From: Arctopsyche grandis
Taxonomy: Eukaryota; Arthropoda; Insecta; Trichoptera; Hydropsychidae
DNA length: 64,000 nt
Assembly (NCBI RefSeq): GCF_051622035.1
Contig: NC_135356.1
Location: 25,140,839 to 25,204,838 of the forward strand
Reading direction: 5' to 3'
Position numbers and translations under genes: made by a program. This document shows positions 27,304-41,102 of the stretch, piece after piece (the stretch's first letter is position 1; every line of letters starts with the position of its first letter). Below the pieces are notes generated by a model that saw only the letters and a list, made by a program, of their open reading frames with translations, did no database searches and was not told the origin of the DNA.

Positions 27304-28795
27304 ATATGTCCGAGATAAAATCTTTAATACTTCATCGATTGATTCGCCACGACGATATGTACATACATAAACGCAGAATCATCATGTTTAACGACACGAT
27401 ACAGATTTTGCATCAAAATATATGTATATTATTTGACCGTACTAGTAGCGCGCTATTACATATTAAGATAGTTTGAAAAGTTTGTCAAAAAAAAGACTAA
27501 AATCGATATTTCAGGAAAATTATTTTCTCATTCTCGTCATAGCATCCTTTGAGCATCCCGCTCGGCTCGTAGATTTTCCGATTTTATCATCTACCTACTC
27601 TGGAAAATAAGCTCTTACGAGACGAAACGAGATTCGATGACATTTTAAGAGATGCACTCAACAATCTGCCGATACGATATAGCGCCGTGGATATTTATAA
27701 TGATGTCCTCCATCTATTTGACATCAGGATTTAAATTCACCTTCGATACATGCACCAACACTTTAAAGTTCATAATCCAGATATAAATCTTTTCAACGCT
27801 GTTTCAGAATATTATCTATTTGGATTTGAATCTGCGTGGTCGTTAACTTCTTCAAATAAAATTTATTACGACACGGAAATCAAATGCGAGAGTTGTCGAT
27901 TAAGATGGACTGCCTTCGCGTTAATTTGGTTAAAATTTTGACACAAGTAAATATGTACGTATTTTGAGTAATATGTTCCTCATTAACAATAATATCATTT
28001 TATGGATCGCGATTCAAAATTTACCTTTTTTTTTTAATGATGTATGTATGTACCTATACAATGTTCATATCCATTAAAGGCTTGTTTAAAAAAATTCAAT
28101 AAATTGAACGTTTTAATTTAATGAAGTTTTTAAAGACGTTGAGAAAATCCTCTCACATCAGTATACATATATGTATGTATGTACATACATATATGCATAC
28201 ATATATATTTCTATAATATAGTTAAATTTCAATTCCTATGCATAATGAATGGTCTATTCTTCCGTTACTGTCGGATTAAGCTACCTATAAAAGACTCCGT
28301 CTAACTATTTCCAAACTATATTATATTGGAAGGGGATAGTCTATTGAGCTAGTTCGTTTTAATTTTATGTTTAGAATTACGTATAATATAATTTAGACAA
28401 CATGATTAAACCAGAATCATTATCCACCGTGTCATATTGACACGTAGCAATATTCCAATTAGTGATGGGATTGCTTCGATATTTAATCACATGTTATCGT
28501 TATTTAAAATATTATACGACATTTTTTTCGGAGAAGTAAAATTTAAATCGTTAGAGTTGATTTAATACATTAGTTAAATATAATGTATGCATTTATAGAA
28601 GTGCAGCGTGAAATTATCTTTACAGTGTATCGATTTTTTATTTGTAATGCATATGAACAAAAAAAAAATCAATTAACTTAATAGATGAAATAAGTATAAT
28701 TTAAGGTCGGAAAATTTCATCTACAATACAATATATGTACATACATACACATGCATGAAGTACCATTAGGTATATGTACGCCTACAAATACCATA
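27304..28795. other. Intronic sequence, no gene
   Basis: No supported gene. 27540-27760 is somewhat less AT-rich than average but has no recognisable domain. Confidence 0.6.
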
Positions 28796-28803
28796 CATAT
28801 TTA

Positions 28804-28872
<69 letters not shown>
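28796..28872. repeat. (AT)n microsatellite
   Basis: AT dinucleotide tract with ACAT/ATGT variants at both ends. Confidence 0.95.
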
Positions 28873-29804
28873 AAAATATAATACTCGCAAATTAAATATC
28901 AAACTATTGAACCGTTCACGTCATAGAGTGTATTTATTTTAAATGCACACATGTACATATGTATGTATGTATTCAACTTTTTTTAATTAGCCTTATTAAT
29001 TCATCGACGTTTCCATGTACATACATAGTATGAATACATATGTATGTATATCAAATTGAGGCTAAAAATGCTTCCATTTGACAAATATTAAACGAATATT
29101 ACGCCCAATAATAGTAGGCTAGCATTTTAGATTAATCCAAATCGATATCCATGCAATTTATTTTATTTTTAATAAACGACACGCCTTGGCCTTTTTCTGT
29201 AGACACACTTCGCCGAATATTATTCTGCGAAAAGTTCATCTGATATCGATACAGATCTGGCAAAACTTTACAGCGAGAATTCGACTTTTTCTCCGGAAAA
29301 TACGATGTACCGTAAAACGACCTTTTTTATTTATAACATAAAATCGATAAGTCGAAGCCACCCTCGAAAATTTGGGCATCAATTATGCCCTTGAATTAAA
29401 ATTCGATTCTCCGTACCACACTATTAAATATTACTATGCTACTTTATTCGCATCCGAAACGCGAAATGCTCTCGCAAGATTTAACATTACGGATAATTTA
29501 TTATTTAAAATAAACGAACATTTGATGGCGCCAGCGTAAATACGTAATTTTAATTGATATCGAAATTTAACTCTGAACTTTCATACATTTCGCATTTTTT
29601 CGATATCTAATACTAGAAAAAAAAACAAATCAAGTAATAAACGATTTTGCTAATGATTTAATTACAGTGAAGAAAAAGAGTTTGACAATTTGAATAAACT
29701 TAAACTGAGAAGCTGTTAATGCAGATAAAGAGCTAGCTACGAATTTATTTCGAAATTCTTCAATGTGTTTTATGATGGAGGTTTTACTTCTTGTCAAATC
29801 TTCA
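28873..29804. other. Intronic sequence, no gene
   Basis: No gene recognised. 29130-29560 is more balanced in composition and may be unique sequence. Confidence 0.6.
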
Positions 29805-30055
29805 ATATATGAAAGTGGCGGAAGTCCAATTTTCTGTCGAGTTGCAAATTACTAAGTTGCTAATTATTGACTAAGTTGCCAATTTGTTGGAACGTGTCAA
29901 TGAAATCAGATAAATTGGCAAACTCTGATAGGCATGGAAACGATCGACATGGAGTCACATATCCAAGAACTAGCTAGCAGCAACGGACCAGGGATTGAAC
30001 CCATGACCACTCAGTTGAAAGAATTACACGCTAACCACTGATTTATACCGCTTGC
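29805..30055 (-). mobile_element. tRNA-derived SINE
   Basis: Read on the minus strand it starts with a tRNA-like head: A-box-like AGTGGTTAGCGTG and B box GGTTCAATCCC about 30 nt later. It is followed by a unique body (CTATCAGAGTTTGCCAATTT ... CCAACAAATTGGCAACTTAG) also found at 57172-57500. The 3' (CCAGGAAGG) module is not obvious in this copy. Confidence 0.7.
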
Positions 30056-31580
30056 TTGTATCTATGTGTTTCTCGACAGAAAAATCGGTTCTCCTGGACA
30101 TGAACCTTCTAAAACAGATCAATGCTCCTTGTTATTATAGAAACTCAGCATACATATATACATATGAAGCAGAAAGCCTTGCAAGTATTTGAAAACGAAA
30201 GATAAATAAATGCTGTCAGTCAACCCGAAAGTTAAATAAAAGAAATCCCGTGCCACTGCACCAATTTATAAAAAGATTTTTCCAACTTCATTTTTCGGCC
30301 AACTATTTAAGCAAAGTATAATTTACCTTTTAAATCATTATCGTTGTTAAAACTCACCGACGACACTTATCAAAAATCCAAATTATGTACGAAAGACTCT
30401 TAAGAACTGGCTATATTGCTATATATATATATATACAGACAACCAACGAAATTATATTGTTACATATGTATGTAAAATAATTATTCATACTTGCATACGT
30501 AATATCTCAGGCCCTAATGATCACTGAACAATGCTTATGAAAGAACAACAATTCCTCTCCAAAATATAATACTCTCCATAAAGGCAACATAGTGTTTTCT
30601 TTTCAGGGTAAAATTGCAGTGATGGAAAACGGAGAGAATTTAAAGCATATCGGAGTAATAAGTGCACCATACAGAAACATACCAAGATCGGAATATTTGT
30701 ATGTAGTGAATAAATTTGCATCGCGTACATAACACAGGAAAAACTACATATAATATAAGTATATATATATACATTATATAATCCAACAATTCAGTTGGAC
30801 TTACGAGTCGTCTACGTTATTTTCTCGGTTTATGATTTTATGCGCTCGCTTGAGTGAAAATCGACAAATACACCTTGATATGTGTATTGCAAACAGTTTC
30901 TACATATACAATATATTACACATAATAAGAAGATGCAACATTCTCGAGTCAAATTGCATGCTTGAAGAAATCGCTGAGAACGTTATTTGCTTTGTGCATA
31001 CGTACATACATACGTATGTATGTACGTACGTATTTTTTCACATGCCAGACTGTAACACAACCAGTTACATACGTACGTATACATTTGTACTAATCTTAAA
31101 ATAAAATTCACGCCCCAAAATAAAATTCACATACAGATTTACCACGTGGTTCTATGACAGAACTACATATGTAGATATGTATTGTGTATGCTTGAACTCT
31201 TACTTCAAAATAAGATAAAAAATTTTAAAACCATAAACGCGTTTGAAAGACGTTTTTGGCGACGAACTGGCTAATTCTACTCGATTTATCTTCAAAAACA
31301 TTAAATATTTCATTTTTTACAATCTACGTAATCTGGTAATAGAATTTTTTTTCCGTCTTTAATGTAACTTATTAATTCATTCTATATAATAATCTTTTCA
31401 ACTTTTGATAATTATCTACGTATATATGTATATTTCTGTAGAAGTAAATAATAAAATATCGTTTTATGTAGAATATGCCAATTCCTATGAAATTTTTTAT
31501 AAATCTTTTTAAGCTTCTTTTCTCGCATTTTATAATTTCAATACGTATTTTTAACTTGTATTGTTCTTAATTTTGGACTG
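30056..31580. other. Intronic AT-rich sequence, no gene
   Basis: No gene. Palindromic TACATACGTATGTATGTACG patches lie near 31005-31035. Confidence 0.6.
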
Positions 31581-31759
31581 GTCTCAAGTAGATACATGGA
31601 AAAATAGAATGAAAATTTGTATGTATGTATGTACATATGTACATACATAAATACAAATCAGCCGGAGCGAAAAATGGACTTATTGGAAAACTTTTGTCGT
31701 ATCAAAGGAACGTTTAATAAAACTTTTCACCAATTTTAAACAATGTCCTGTGCCAATTA
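31581..31759 (+). repeat. Interspersed repeat R3, copy 1
   Basis: From GTCTCAAGTAGATACATGG to CAATGTCCTGTGCCAATTA it closely matches 34204-34359. The difference is mostly a shorter TATG/TACA tract in the second copy. Confidence 0.85.
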
Positions 31760-32077
31760 ATTTATCGCGACAAAAAGTAGGCTTTATTGATATTTTCGAG
31801 AAAAGTTTCGATTTTTTTATTATTTAAAAAAACACTAAACGCTTAATATTAATCTATTGAATTTTATTTTGGTCGATTATGAGTTTTAACTGATTAACGA
31901 GAATTGAAAGTCACCGTCGCAACGCTTCTCACGCTTCACCTATTTTGACGCCAAATGTCATGTTTAACGTCAAAACAGTTCATTTTGGCCTTCTTACATT
32001 TCATAAATTCTTAATATTTTTCAGAACTTTCTCTGTTCAAATTAAAGATTTAAAGATATAAAGATCAAATATTATAC

Positions 32078-32195
<118 letters not shown>

Positions 32196-32217
32196 TTACG
32201 AGATAAATCGATTGCTT

Positions 32218-32335
32218 GGAGGCCCAGAACATTATTTAAAATTAATGATTTTTTTTATTTAACTGTTCCTTTAATACTAGGTCCATTGATGAAAATCTGA
32301 AATTTAGTTTTTTCCTTCCGGCCCAATATTCGGTA
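32218..32335. repeat. Interspersed repeat R2, copy 2
   Basis: Diverged copy of 26780-26915, with GAACATTATTTAAAATTAAT, TACTAGGTCCATTGATG and CCGGCCCAATAT. Confidence 0.55.
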
Positions 32336-33738
32336 TTGATACCAATAGAATTCATTCTGATTAAATTCAGTGAATTCGCAATAATTTGAAATGAAAAATT
32401 AGTCTTTCTATAAAATTTTGATTTTTCAACTGAATTATCCACTATTTTATAATAAAATAGCAACTGAACCGACTGACTTTATGTTCTGGATAATGTAATG
32501 ACCTTAATAAGTGGAAACTTTTCTAATACACGAGAGTTTGAGTAACTCCACAGTTTCAATTTCCACTACGCCTCGATGTTCGCTCGTTCCATTTCAAAAC
32601 TTTCAATGACGAGCTGGATATATATATAATACATACATATAATATAGTATTATAATTTTAATTAATGGAAGTATGAAAACGCCAGCTCAAGTTGCTGCAA
32701 GTGCATACGTGTAACGAGCTAAGCTAGGATTATTTAATTTAAATTTATACTTGCAAACTTCATGAATAGCCCAAAGCACATTAGAAATCTAAAATATCAC
32801 CTAAGATAGGTACATACATTTAATCGTTCTTATAAACTTGACAGTGAAACTTTACCAATTACGAATTTTAAAATTCAGTTCCAATTTCTAATCATTTCCT
32901 ATGCATTATATTTGAAAATGCACGCCGTATGTACATATGTATGTATATGTATTCAGTTCACTAGACCTTCGAGGATACGCTTTGAATATTTATCGAAAAG
33001 TTTGTATCCAATAAACCAAACGTATCATCAACCGGAATACGTCGATAATTTGAACTAAACCTGAGAACATACATATGTACATTATATATGTATGTACATG
33101 TAATTGATTGTCCAATTATATTCTAGACATTTACAAATTAGCGAAACGTATGCACAGATGTGTGAGAGATTACACACATTGCGTTATCGGCAATTTCGTC
33201 AATTTATTTTCGAATAATACATTGTTATTCTACTCGAATAATACATACATACATTGTTTCATCGAAAAAGATTTTCGCTTCCGTATTCCTTTCCACTTCA
33301 TATGAACATAAAATCATAACATAATATGCTTTCAATCTAATATACGTGAGTAAATATCATTTCGAATATTTATGAATATTTTCGATGTGTGTTATGAAGC
33401 ATGCCATTCGTGAAGATAAGCGCAATGTAATTGTTGTCAAAATGAAATAACACCGTGTTGGTATTATTTAATATATCTATATCTGAATTTCGATCTATAC
33501 TAACGTGATTCACATTTGTGTGTATTTATGTTTGAATTGAATTATTTTTTTACTTCTTCTAAATTCACAAAATAAATTTCATAACTTCTATCATAAAACT
33601 TTTAATTATTGAAAAAAGTTAAAATTTTCAGCAAAAATTATATTGGTTGGAGCTTTTTTGATCGGTCATATTTAAAATCATCTGATGACTATTTTCCTTT
33701 AATATAATGCCATTTTGGCTTGATAGGTTACAAAAACT
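32336..33738. other. Intronic AT-rich sequence, no gene
   Basis: No gene recognised. Confidence 0.6.
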
Positions 33739-33932
33739 ATATGAGCCATTATATTTGAAAGGGGCATAGTTCCACTTTTTATCAATTCGAGAAATATCTC
33801 GCAAAACATTAAATATATTTTTTTAATTAAATATAATATTTAAAAACACTGGCGGCCTGCAATAGGTTTTTTCTGCTTTTCTGAGATTCTGGACATATTG
33901 AATTAAAAGAAACGATAACAATTTTTGAATTA
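33739..33932 (+). repeat. Interspersed repeat R4, copy 1
   Basis: It shares TATGAGCC, AGTTCCACTTTTTAT, GGCCTGCAAT, TTCTGCTTTTC and TTCTGGACATATTGAATTAA with 54677-54862 in the same order. Confidence 0.65.
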
Positions 33933-34004
33933 ACGCAAACAGAAATAGTGTTTCTGGAATTGAAAATTGGACTTGAAATTGGAACTGAAAATTGAAAGAG
34001 GGCT

Positions 34005-34877
34005 GAACCCCAGTGCCTGGTCCATACAAACGTATTAGACTTCTTCTTTCCTCAATTATGGCACCATGGAAATTATTTTTTAATATGCTATGGATATCCA
34101 CCATAGGCATGGCTCTATTTTCTTATTTTTTTTTGATTTTTGATTAATTTAATTTTATGATTAATCAAAATGTTGGATATCCATAAAATATTAAAAAAAT
34201 AACGTCTCAAGTAGATACATGGATAAATAGAATGAAAATTTGTATGTATGTATGTATTCAGCCAGAGCGAAAAATGGACTTATCGGAAAACTTTTGTCCT
34301 ATCAAAGGAACGTTAAATAAAAATTTTCATTGATTTTAAACAATGTCCTGTGCCAATTATACATAGGACATAGCATATTAAAAAATAATTTATCTAAAAA
34401 TAGTTTTGACTCATTGTTAAGAGGGCTGCACACCCGAAACCTTAATTTTGTTGCCGTTCCTTTCTTCGATATACATATATATTGAGTGAATGCGACAATA
34501 TATATCAATATATATATACGTATTTAAAATCGACAAAATCGAGGTTCTCCTATTTCCTCCTCCAAAACTGGACCAATTTTTAAAAAAATTTCATCATCGG
34601 TATGAGAAAGATATTTTCTGTGCAACTATGCGCATATTTTTTTAAAAATTGACCGTTAAATAAGCACGCTGGACTCTTTTCGTGGGTGTAAAAAAGATGT
34701 AATTTTATGGATGTTTGGCGGCTCCTAGCTCCTATAAAAAATAACTAATCAAAAAATAAAAGCACAGATGCATGCCAATGGTGGATATCCATAGCATCTT
34801 AAAAAGTAATTTCTCTAGTGCCATAATTGAGGAAGGGAGAAGTCTAATACGTTTGTATGGACAAGGCGCTGGGTTCC
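34005..34877. repeat. Inverted arms (about 105 bp each) enclosing an R3 repeat
   Basis: 34005-34110 (GTCCATACAAACGTATTAGA ... ATGGATATCCACCAT) recurs as its reverse complement at 34771-34877. Between the arms lies R3 copy 2 (34204-34359, direct relative to 31581-31759). The arms are imperfect and have no obvious target duplication. This could be a composite element or two separate insertions in opposite directions. Confidence 0.7.
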
Positions 34878-35280
34878 TTAATACATATAATGTTTGTTAT
34901 AATATCTAACTTACAACACCTTAAAGAAAATTATTTTCTTTGTTTCGAAAAGGAAATATGATACCGCTGACAGATTTAAATTTCAAAACGTGAGACGATA
35001 AAGACTATAGAGCGTCGTGAAATAAAACCAACGTGTTCGAATTGAAAATTTCACTCAAAATGGAAAGTTTTGCGTGCCATCAATTATTTCAAATATTTGA
35101 AATTACGTTAGGGAAAATCTTTAAATATTATATGAAATATCAAATACGGCCGAAACGAAATTGTCGAAAAATTTTAACGTGAAGTCGGGTAAGACCGGAT
35201 GAAAGCAAACTGGAACGTGTGATCGGGGAGGTCGCGTATAACATATTGAAAATCAGGGCTTAGCAAAAGGAAAAACTTAC

Positions 35281-35364
35281 ATGAAATCCAAAGATGTGGT
35301 GCTTCAGCACAGCTTTTAAAGCTGGCCCACCTCTACCGCCTCCACCTCAACCGCCGTACACCGT
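35281..35364 (-). other. Proposed internal 5'-UTR exon of PMCA (84 nt)
   Basis: On the minus strand it is bounded by the acceptor GGAATTGTTTCAG|ACGG and the donor TTTCAT|GTAAGT. It is GC-richer than the intron around it, has stops in all frames and contains no ATG, as expected for an untranslated leader exon. Joined to the coding exon at 5413 (which starts GTAAGTG) it would create ATG-TAA across the junction. Supported only by consensus and position. Confidence 0.45.
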
Positions 35365-35369
35365 CTGAA

Positions 35370-36936
35370 ACAATTCCAAATATTCAATATTATAATACAT
35401 TATATTCATTCGGTTTCATATTACATGATATACACACACACAACTCATCCAATTTATAATTTACAATTTACAATTCATATATTTGTTTATATGTATATAA
35501 ATATCGTTATATCAATGTTATATCATTAACTTTTTCTAATGTTTGTTATTTGATCATTTAATTTTTGAACGAAATTCCGGCCATGAGAAAAGATGATAAA
35601 ATCTCTGAAAATAAATCTATATACATACATACGTACATATGTACATACTACGGCGAGGTTGACTGCTTAATTTTTTTTGGAATAAGCGTAGGTTTGATTT
35701 ATTGGTTTATCATTAAGGAAAGGGCATATTCCTCACAAAACAATAAAATGAAACATTTGTTGTTGAAATTAAAGTTGCGTCACTATATGTATAATTGTTT
35801 TTCAGTAATTATCTATTCCAATTATTATGGTCCGTGACATTAAAACTTTTTAAATATCAATTATATGAAAAAAATATATATACATGTGTATCATAATTGA
35901 CTCGGCAATTTCGTTTCGTTTCGTTGTACCGTTTGAATTTTCTACACATACATACATGTTTGTTAAATGTACGTAGTCTTCAACATATTAAATATTCAAA
36001 TTTAATAAATAATGTTATACGTAAAATATAATAGTAATAAGCACATATGGTAAAATATCGAAGTATTACTTTTATATTTTCATTTTATTTAATGTTTTAC
36101 ATAAAGCGAAAAATTCATTAAAATTTACATATGATACTAAAAATTCTACTATTTGCTCTGACTTTCAGCTTCAAATAATAAAATATTTAATATGCTGAAA
36201 AAAAAATTACCTGCCGAGACAGAATGTTTCAGAATAAAAGGCCAAACGCTAAAAGATTAGTAATAAATATATACCCAATTTAATTTATACAATGGAAGTT
36301 TTTTTACTGTTACATTTATTCGAACGGTTTCGCTATAGTGTGATTCGCGCGGGGATGAAATCTGGGAATGGGGGTTGAGTGTCAAACTGTCATGTAGCCA
36401 GTAACGTTCTAAGGGTCCTAAAAGATAGCGTTGCAAAATTCGGCATACATCGGTGAAACGGTTTACAATTGTATAAGGAACAAACAAAGAAGCTTTTTCC
36501 TTTAACATTTATGATATTGCGGTTGTCAAAATAAATTATTGGTTATTTTTACAGGACACGTGTAAGCTCTGATATGTAGAAATTATTTATGACGCTTTAA
36601 AAATGCCAACTAGATTTTATACCGGTACATATTTGATTTAATTTAACCGTTATGTGATTCTGTCAGACATGTCCATTTATATAGACATGCATTAATAATG
36701 AATTATTTGAAGTAGTATTGATTTGTATGTTATAGTAAAAATCAGCAAATACGTTCATCATTTGAAGATGAATTTTCATTAGACATGAGACAAAACTGAA
36801 GAGTTTGACGTTATATTAAATGAAAGTTTCAAATATAATCAATTTTTGTTCTCAAAAAATCGTAAATAAAAGCTTTTGTTTTTTTTTTCAAATAAAATAC
36901 AGCCGCTTTTTTTTTAATTTGTGGGATAATTAATAT
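35370..36936. other. Intronic AT-rich sequence, no gene
   Basis: No gene recognised. Confidence 0.6.
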
Positions 36937-37126
36937 ATCGATGGCTTGGTGCACAGATATTGTATGTTCATTTTTGAATTTTCATCGAATTTTAAGTTTG
37001 TAGATGCAGGAATAATTCAGGTTTTTGCTTTCAAGGTAATTTTACGTGGTGTGCATAAATTACCTTGAAAGGAAATCTACACACTTAAAATTCGATACAA
37101 ATTAAAAAAGGGACCAAGCCATCGAT
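36937..37126. repeat. 190-bp hairpin-forming inverted repeat
   Basis: Outer arms ATCGATGGCTTGGT and ACCAAGCCATCGAT. Middle arms share CGAATTTTAAG and its complement. The inner stem CTTTCAAGGTAATTT is nearly perfect, with a loop of about 12 nt. It could be a small foldback MITE. No target duplication is visible. Confidence 0.85.
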
Positions 37127-38197
37127 ACGCAGTTTGTATAAATAAATATATATGTATATATATAATTTTAGTATTGTCAATTATAATACATGGTGTATGT
37201 CATTGTTTCCATTTGGACATATGTGTATGCATGACACTTACCGAGAAAAATCTTTCAATCAATTTTCGATCCACTCACAGCGACTCAATGTACTTGAAAT
37301 TTTTCAAAAACACTCATTTGCGATGAAAGATATAACATTTTGTCAAAATTTGAGGTCTCACCCTCTCAAAAATTAAATTAAAACGTCTTTGAATTCCTAT
37401 CGATATTGATAGAAGCTGTCTTGGAAAATAGTATCTGTTTATTTGGTTGCCATATCAATTAGTCAATATTCAATAGTGAATGATATGTTGTGTTTTCAAA
37501 TAATCGGTAGAAGTATAATTAAACATTTAAAACCACCAAAGTGTTTTACGCGATATTATTCTATTAAATATTAAAATAATCCCACACAGTGGTTTATGTA
37601 GTCCAAGCAATAAGCGCTTTTATCTTACGTATAATTTTAATATTATGTAATGTCACGTACATAAATTTAAATTAAAAATAAAATTTTATGACAATAGCTG
37701 CAGTTATTTACGAACGAGTCGATTTCATAATTTTCAATAAAAAAAAGACCCGGACGAAATGACCGTGCGATCATCGTAAAAGATTTTTCTATTTAATATT
37801 TCGCTTCCGGTAAAACGTCGTCGTAACAAAAAGTATAATCGACGCATAAAAGCTTTCCCTTGTATTGTGAATTTTTAACGATTTTCATACAAACACACAC
37901 ACCCATATGCGAGAATTTAATACGAGAGTAGGGAAACGATCGATCTTTAAATCTACGAAAAAGCTTTGAATCCCTATCGAAATCCACATCGCTGAAAGTG
38001 TTCGCGGGCAAAACAAACTACGAAAATTGAATGAGTCGGCTTATTACTTTCAAAAGATACAAATCTGATGTAGCCGACAAACAAATTAAATCATTTTGAA
38101 TTCCAACAAATAAAACACGCCCCCGGGAAATGATTCATTCGTATATGCATACATTTTAACTTAATTGAATGAGGTCAAACCCGATACTAGCCAAACC
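37127..38197. other. Intronic AT-rich sequence, no gene
   Basis: No gene recognised. Confidence 0.6.
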
Positions 38198-38588
38198 AGC
38201 AATTCCATGCAAAATCTCATTTATTCAACACAACACATGTTTCTGGAAACCATGAATATATTATAGGTAGATCGAGTACATAACAATTAGCACGAGGGAA
38301 TATACATATGTAGAGCAAGTTTCCACCACAGTACACAGAAGTCTGTTTAAGAAAAATTGATAATATAAATCCATTCGCTTGTTTCAAAGAAAACCAATTT
38401 TAAACCCTTCAGAGAATATTCTATGTCATTCAAATCGTACCATATACATTTAAATATCTTATTCAGCAATCCTTTTGCCGTTAATAATTTATATAAGAGT
38501 TTTGAGTAATCACTCTTAAATTATTAAATAAATTTAATTAGAAATAAGAGAATCCTTTCAGCACATAAAAACTGGCACTATTATACAT
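38198..38588 (+). repeat. 391-bp block duplicated at 55078-55472, copy 1
   Basis: From AGCAATTCCATGCAAAATCT to ACTGGCACTATTATACAT it matches the second copy almost base for base, in the same orientation about 17 kb away. It has no open frame, terminal repeats or tail, so it is either a recent duplication or two copies of an unclassified interspersed repeat. Confidence 0.9.
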
Positions 38589-39479
38589 CGATGTTTTTCC
38601 GATTAACTTTTTTAAAGCATTTAAAATTTCAGATAAATCATTTGCTTCAATCCATTCCCAATCTTATAAATTTATTTCCACGTTAGGAAAAACCTTTCTA
38701 CATGATCTAACTAGTGCTATAGCCTATAATTATAGGTTTCCAGAAATTGATCAAGTCATCGTCTTCCTCAACGAGAGTTTTGAGAACAGCACGGGAAAAC
38801 CGTTTCATATGACACCTTGGTTCATGGGTTGAATTCGACTTGAAACATAAGGCGGTAAAAATTGTCTTTGTTTTTAATATACTTTCAAATGTCGCAGCAG
38901 ATGCACATTAAATTAAAAAAAATATATAATTAATTTCAAGCATGGATAATCGGGTGTACACTGTATTAAAAACTTTAATAGCAATACTATTACTATTGAG
39001 TAGTCTAAGATGCTGTATATATTGTATGTATTATAATACATACAATACCTTATCAGAATTTGGCGATTTAATCTGCTTAGTAATCGAGATGGTCCCGTAC
39101 AAAATTTACATCACCAAATATTAATTCCAATCATCATAATTCCCTGCCTTAATTAATTCATTTCCACGGCCTCCAGGTAACAAAGGAACCCTTAGCACTT
39201 CATTACGTTGAAAACTGCTAAAAAGTTGATCGCGCTGAAATAGACAAAGCTACTTATATACAAACACAAGATTTATCATTGATGAATTCATATACGAAAA
39301 CATGCGAAATCGTGTAATCCGAATCTAAATCTAGAACATTATTTACATAGCATATAATAGCTCTAACTTATATTGTTAAGACGAAGTAGGCTTTCGCGTC
39401 TCTAGTGCTTTTGTGATCGATGCTAAATAAAAGCAGCAATCTTCCTATATACTTGCCCACCTAGGTACATATGTATATA
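38589..39479. other. Intronic AT-rich sequence, no gene
   Basis: No gene. A short palindrome, TGTATGTATTATAATACATACA, lies near 39024-39045. Confidence 0.6.
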
Positions 39480-39790
39480 CTAAAACGCGTAAGCAAATTT
39501 GAGGCCTGCGCATGTCTACCTTAAACTATTCAAACCCGGGCAATGAATTATGAGAGCTTTTTACACTCGCACGGGTCGGAATCGACGTGTCGAAGCGGTT
39601 CACGAATCGATTTCAGTACAAAGAGGTTGCAAATCGGTCAATTCCTGCTTAAAGCCTTCTCAAAAACTCAAAGGTCCATGGAAATGGGCTTAAAACCGTA
39701 ACAGCTCTCGAAGCTCGAATCCCGTGATTCGAGAAATAATTACTCGCATTAATTGGGCGTCCTAAAGAGAATCGCTGACTATGATATCTA
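39480..39790. promoter_or_regulatory. GC-richer intronic segment, candidate regulatory element
   Basis: Includes AAACCCGGGCAATGAATTAT, GCACGGGTCGGAATCGACGT and repeated TTCGAG/CTCGAA motifs near 39705-39735. It is markedly less AT-rich than its flanks and has no coding signal. Confidence 0.25.
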
Positions 39791-41102
39791 TACATCTGAA
39801 CAGTTTATATTTTTTTGGGCTCTGAGAATTTTATCAACACCCCTTTTTTATTAGCTAATGGGGAAGTTTTTTCAAATTAAAATTAATAAAAAAATACTTA
39901 AGAAGTTTAGTAAACCAAACAAAAGTTATAAATATGTCATTTATTTGTATTGAATCGACATTATCTCCCACTACACTACACATCTCTAATCAACGAATTT
40001 GCTACGAAGTTAAAGTTAGAAAGGTTAAACTGTAGTAGATTGTTATAGTTGATATCATACTTTTAAAGTAGTTCATAAAATGGTATTCGTAAATTTTGTA
40101 CACTTTTTTAAAATCACAATTAAAGGTTAAAAAAAACATTTTGGGTGTGTTGGGTATATTCAATTTGCCAAATCATAATTATTGACATAACTACACGTAT
40201 AGCTTGTTTTATTTTCTGTTATTGAACAAGCTTTCACTCATAGAACAAATACATATAAAACCTTGACGTTTACTATAATTTGAAAGGTCTCCAAAACAAT
40301 TTTTTGGTTTTATACAGTATTTTACGCAAATTTTCTAAGAGTCGAGCCCTCCTCCCCCCCCCCCCCCAAACCTTCCTACCTCCATAGAAAAGTAGATAGG
40401 CTCATTAAAAAAACATACATAAAAAACGAAATAAAAAAATGAATGAAAATATAAGAAAATATATTTTCCTGTATCGCATATTCTTACATTTTCAATTTTT
40501 CCCTCTTTTTTTACTTTTCTTGCATTTTCTTATGTAAACGACCTACCGTGCTATAAAGGTTAAGCTTTATTCTAATGCGCAAAGTTGAGTATCAAAATCA
40601 ACAGGCTCGGTTATAAATAATGGTTTTACTTTGGAGTTTTTCCTTTATATTGCTATGAAAAATATAGAAAAATCATATTTTTCTTATCAATATTTAGAAT
40701 TGTGTAATACTGCTAATATGATCCCTCACGGGCAATAATGAAAATATATATGTATAAATTGAAAATATTTTATTTTAATAAAATTTATACAGCATAAAAC
40801 AAGAACTAATATTGTTTTTTCTAGACCATTTTTTGACATAGTCCTAATTCGGAGATGGCAAATTTGTTTGCTTTGCTAATTCTGACATCTTACAAGAATT
40901 TCAGATTACAAATACATACATAATAGATATAATTGATAAGGGATGCCCATATATTCAAATCACATACACTCGTGTTTAGTGTTTCTGGGTTAGTTACGAT
41001 TCTGAGGATCCTACTCTATGATTTTTTTAGTGTTTTAAAGCAGACTACGGTCATATTTTTTCAGCTAAGTTTTCATAATGATTTATATACATATTTACTT
41101 AT
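39791..41102. other. Intronic AT-rich sequence, no gene
   Basis: No gene. A C run lies at 40353-40367. Confidence 0.6.
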
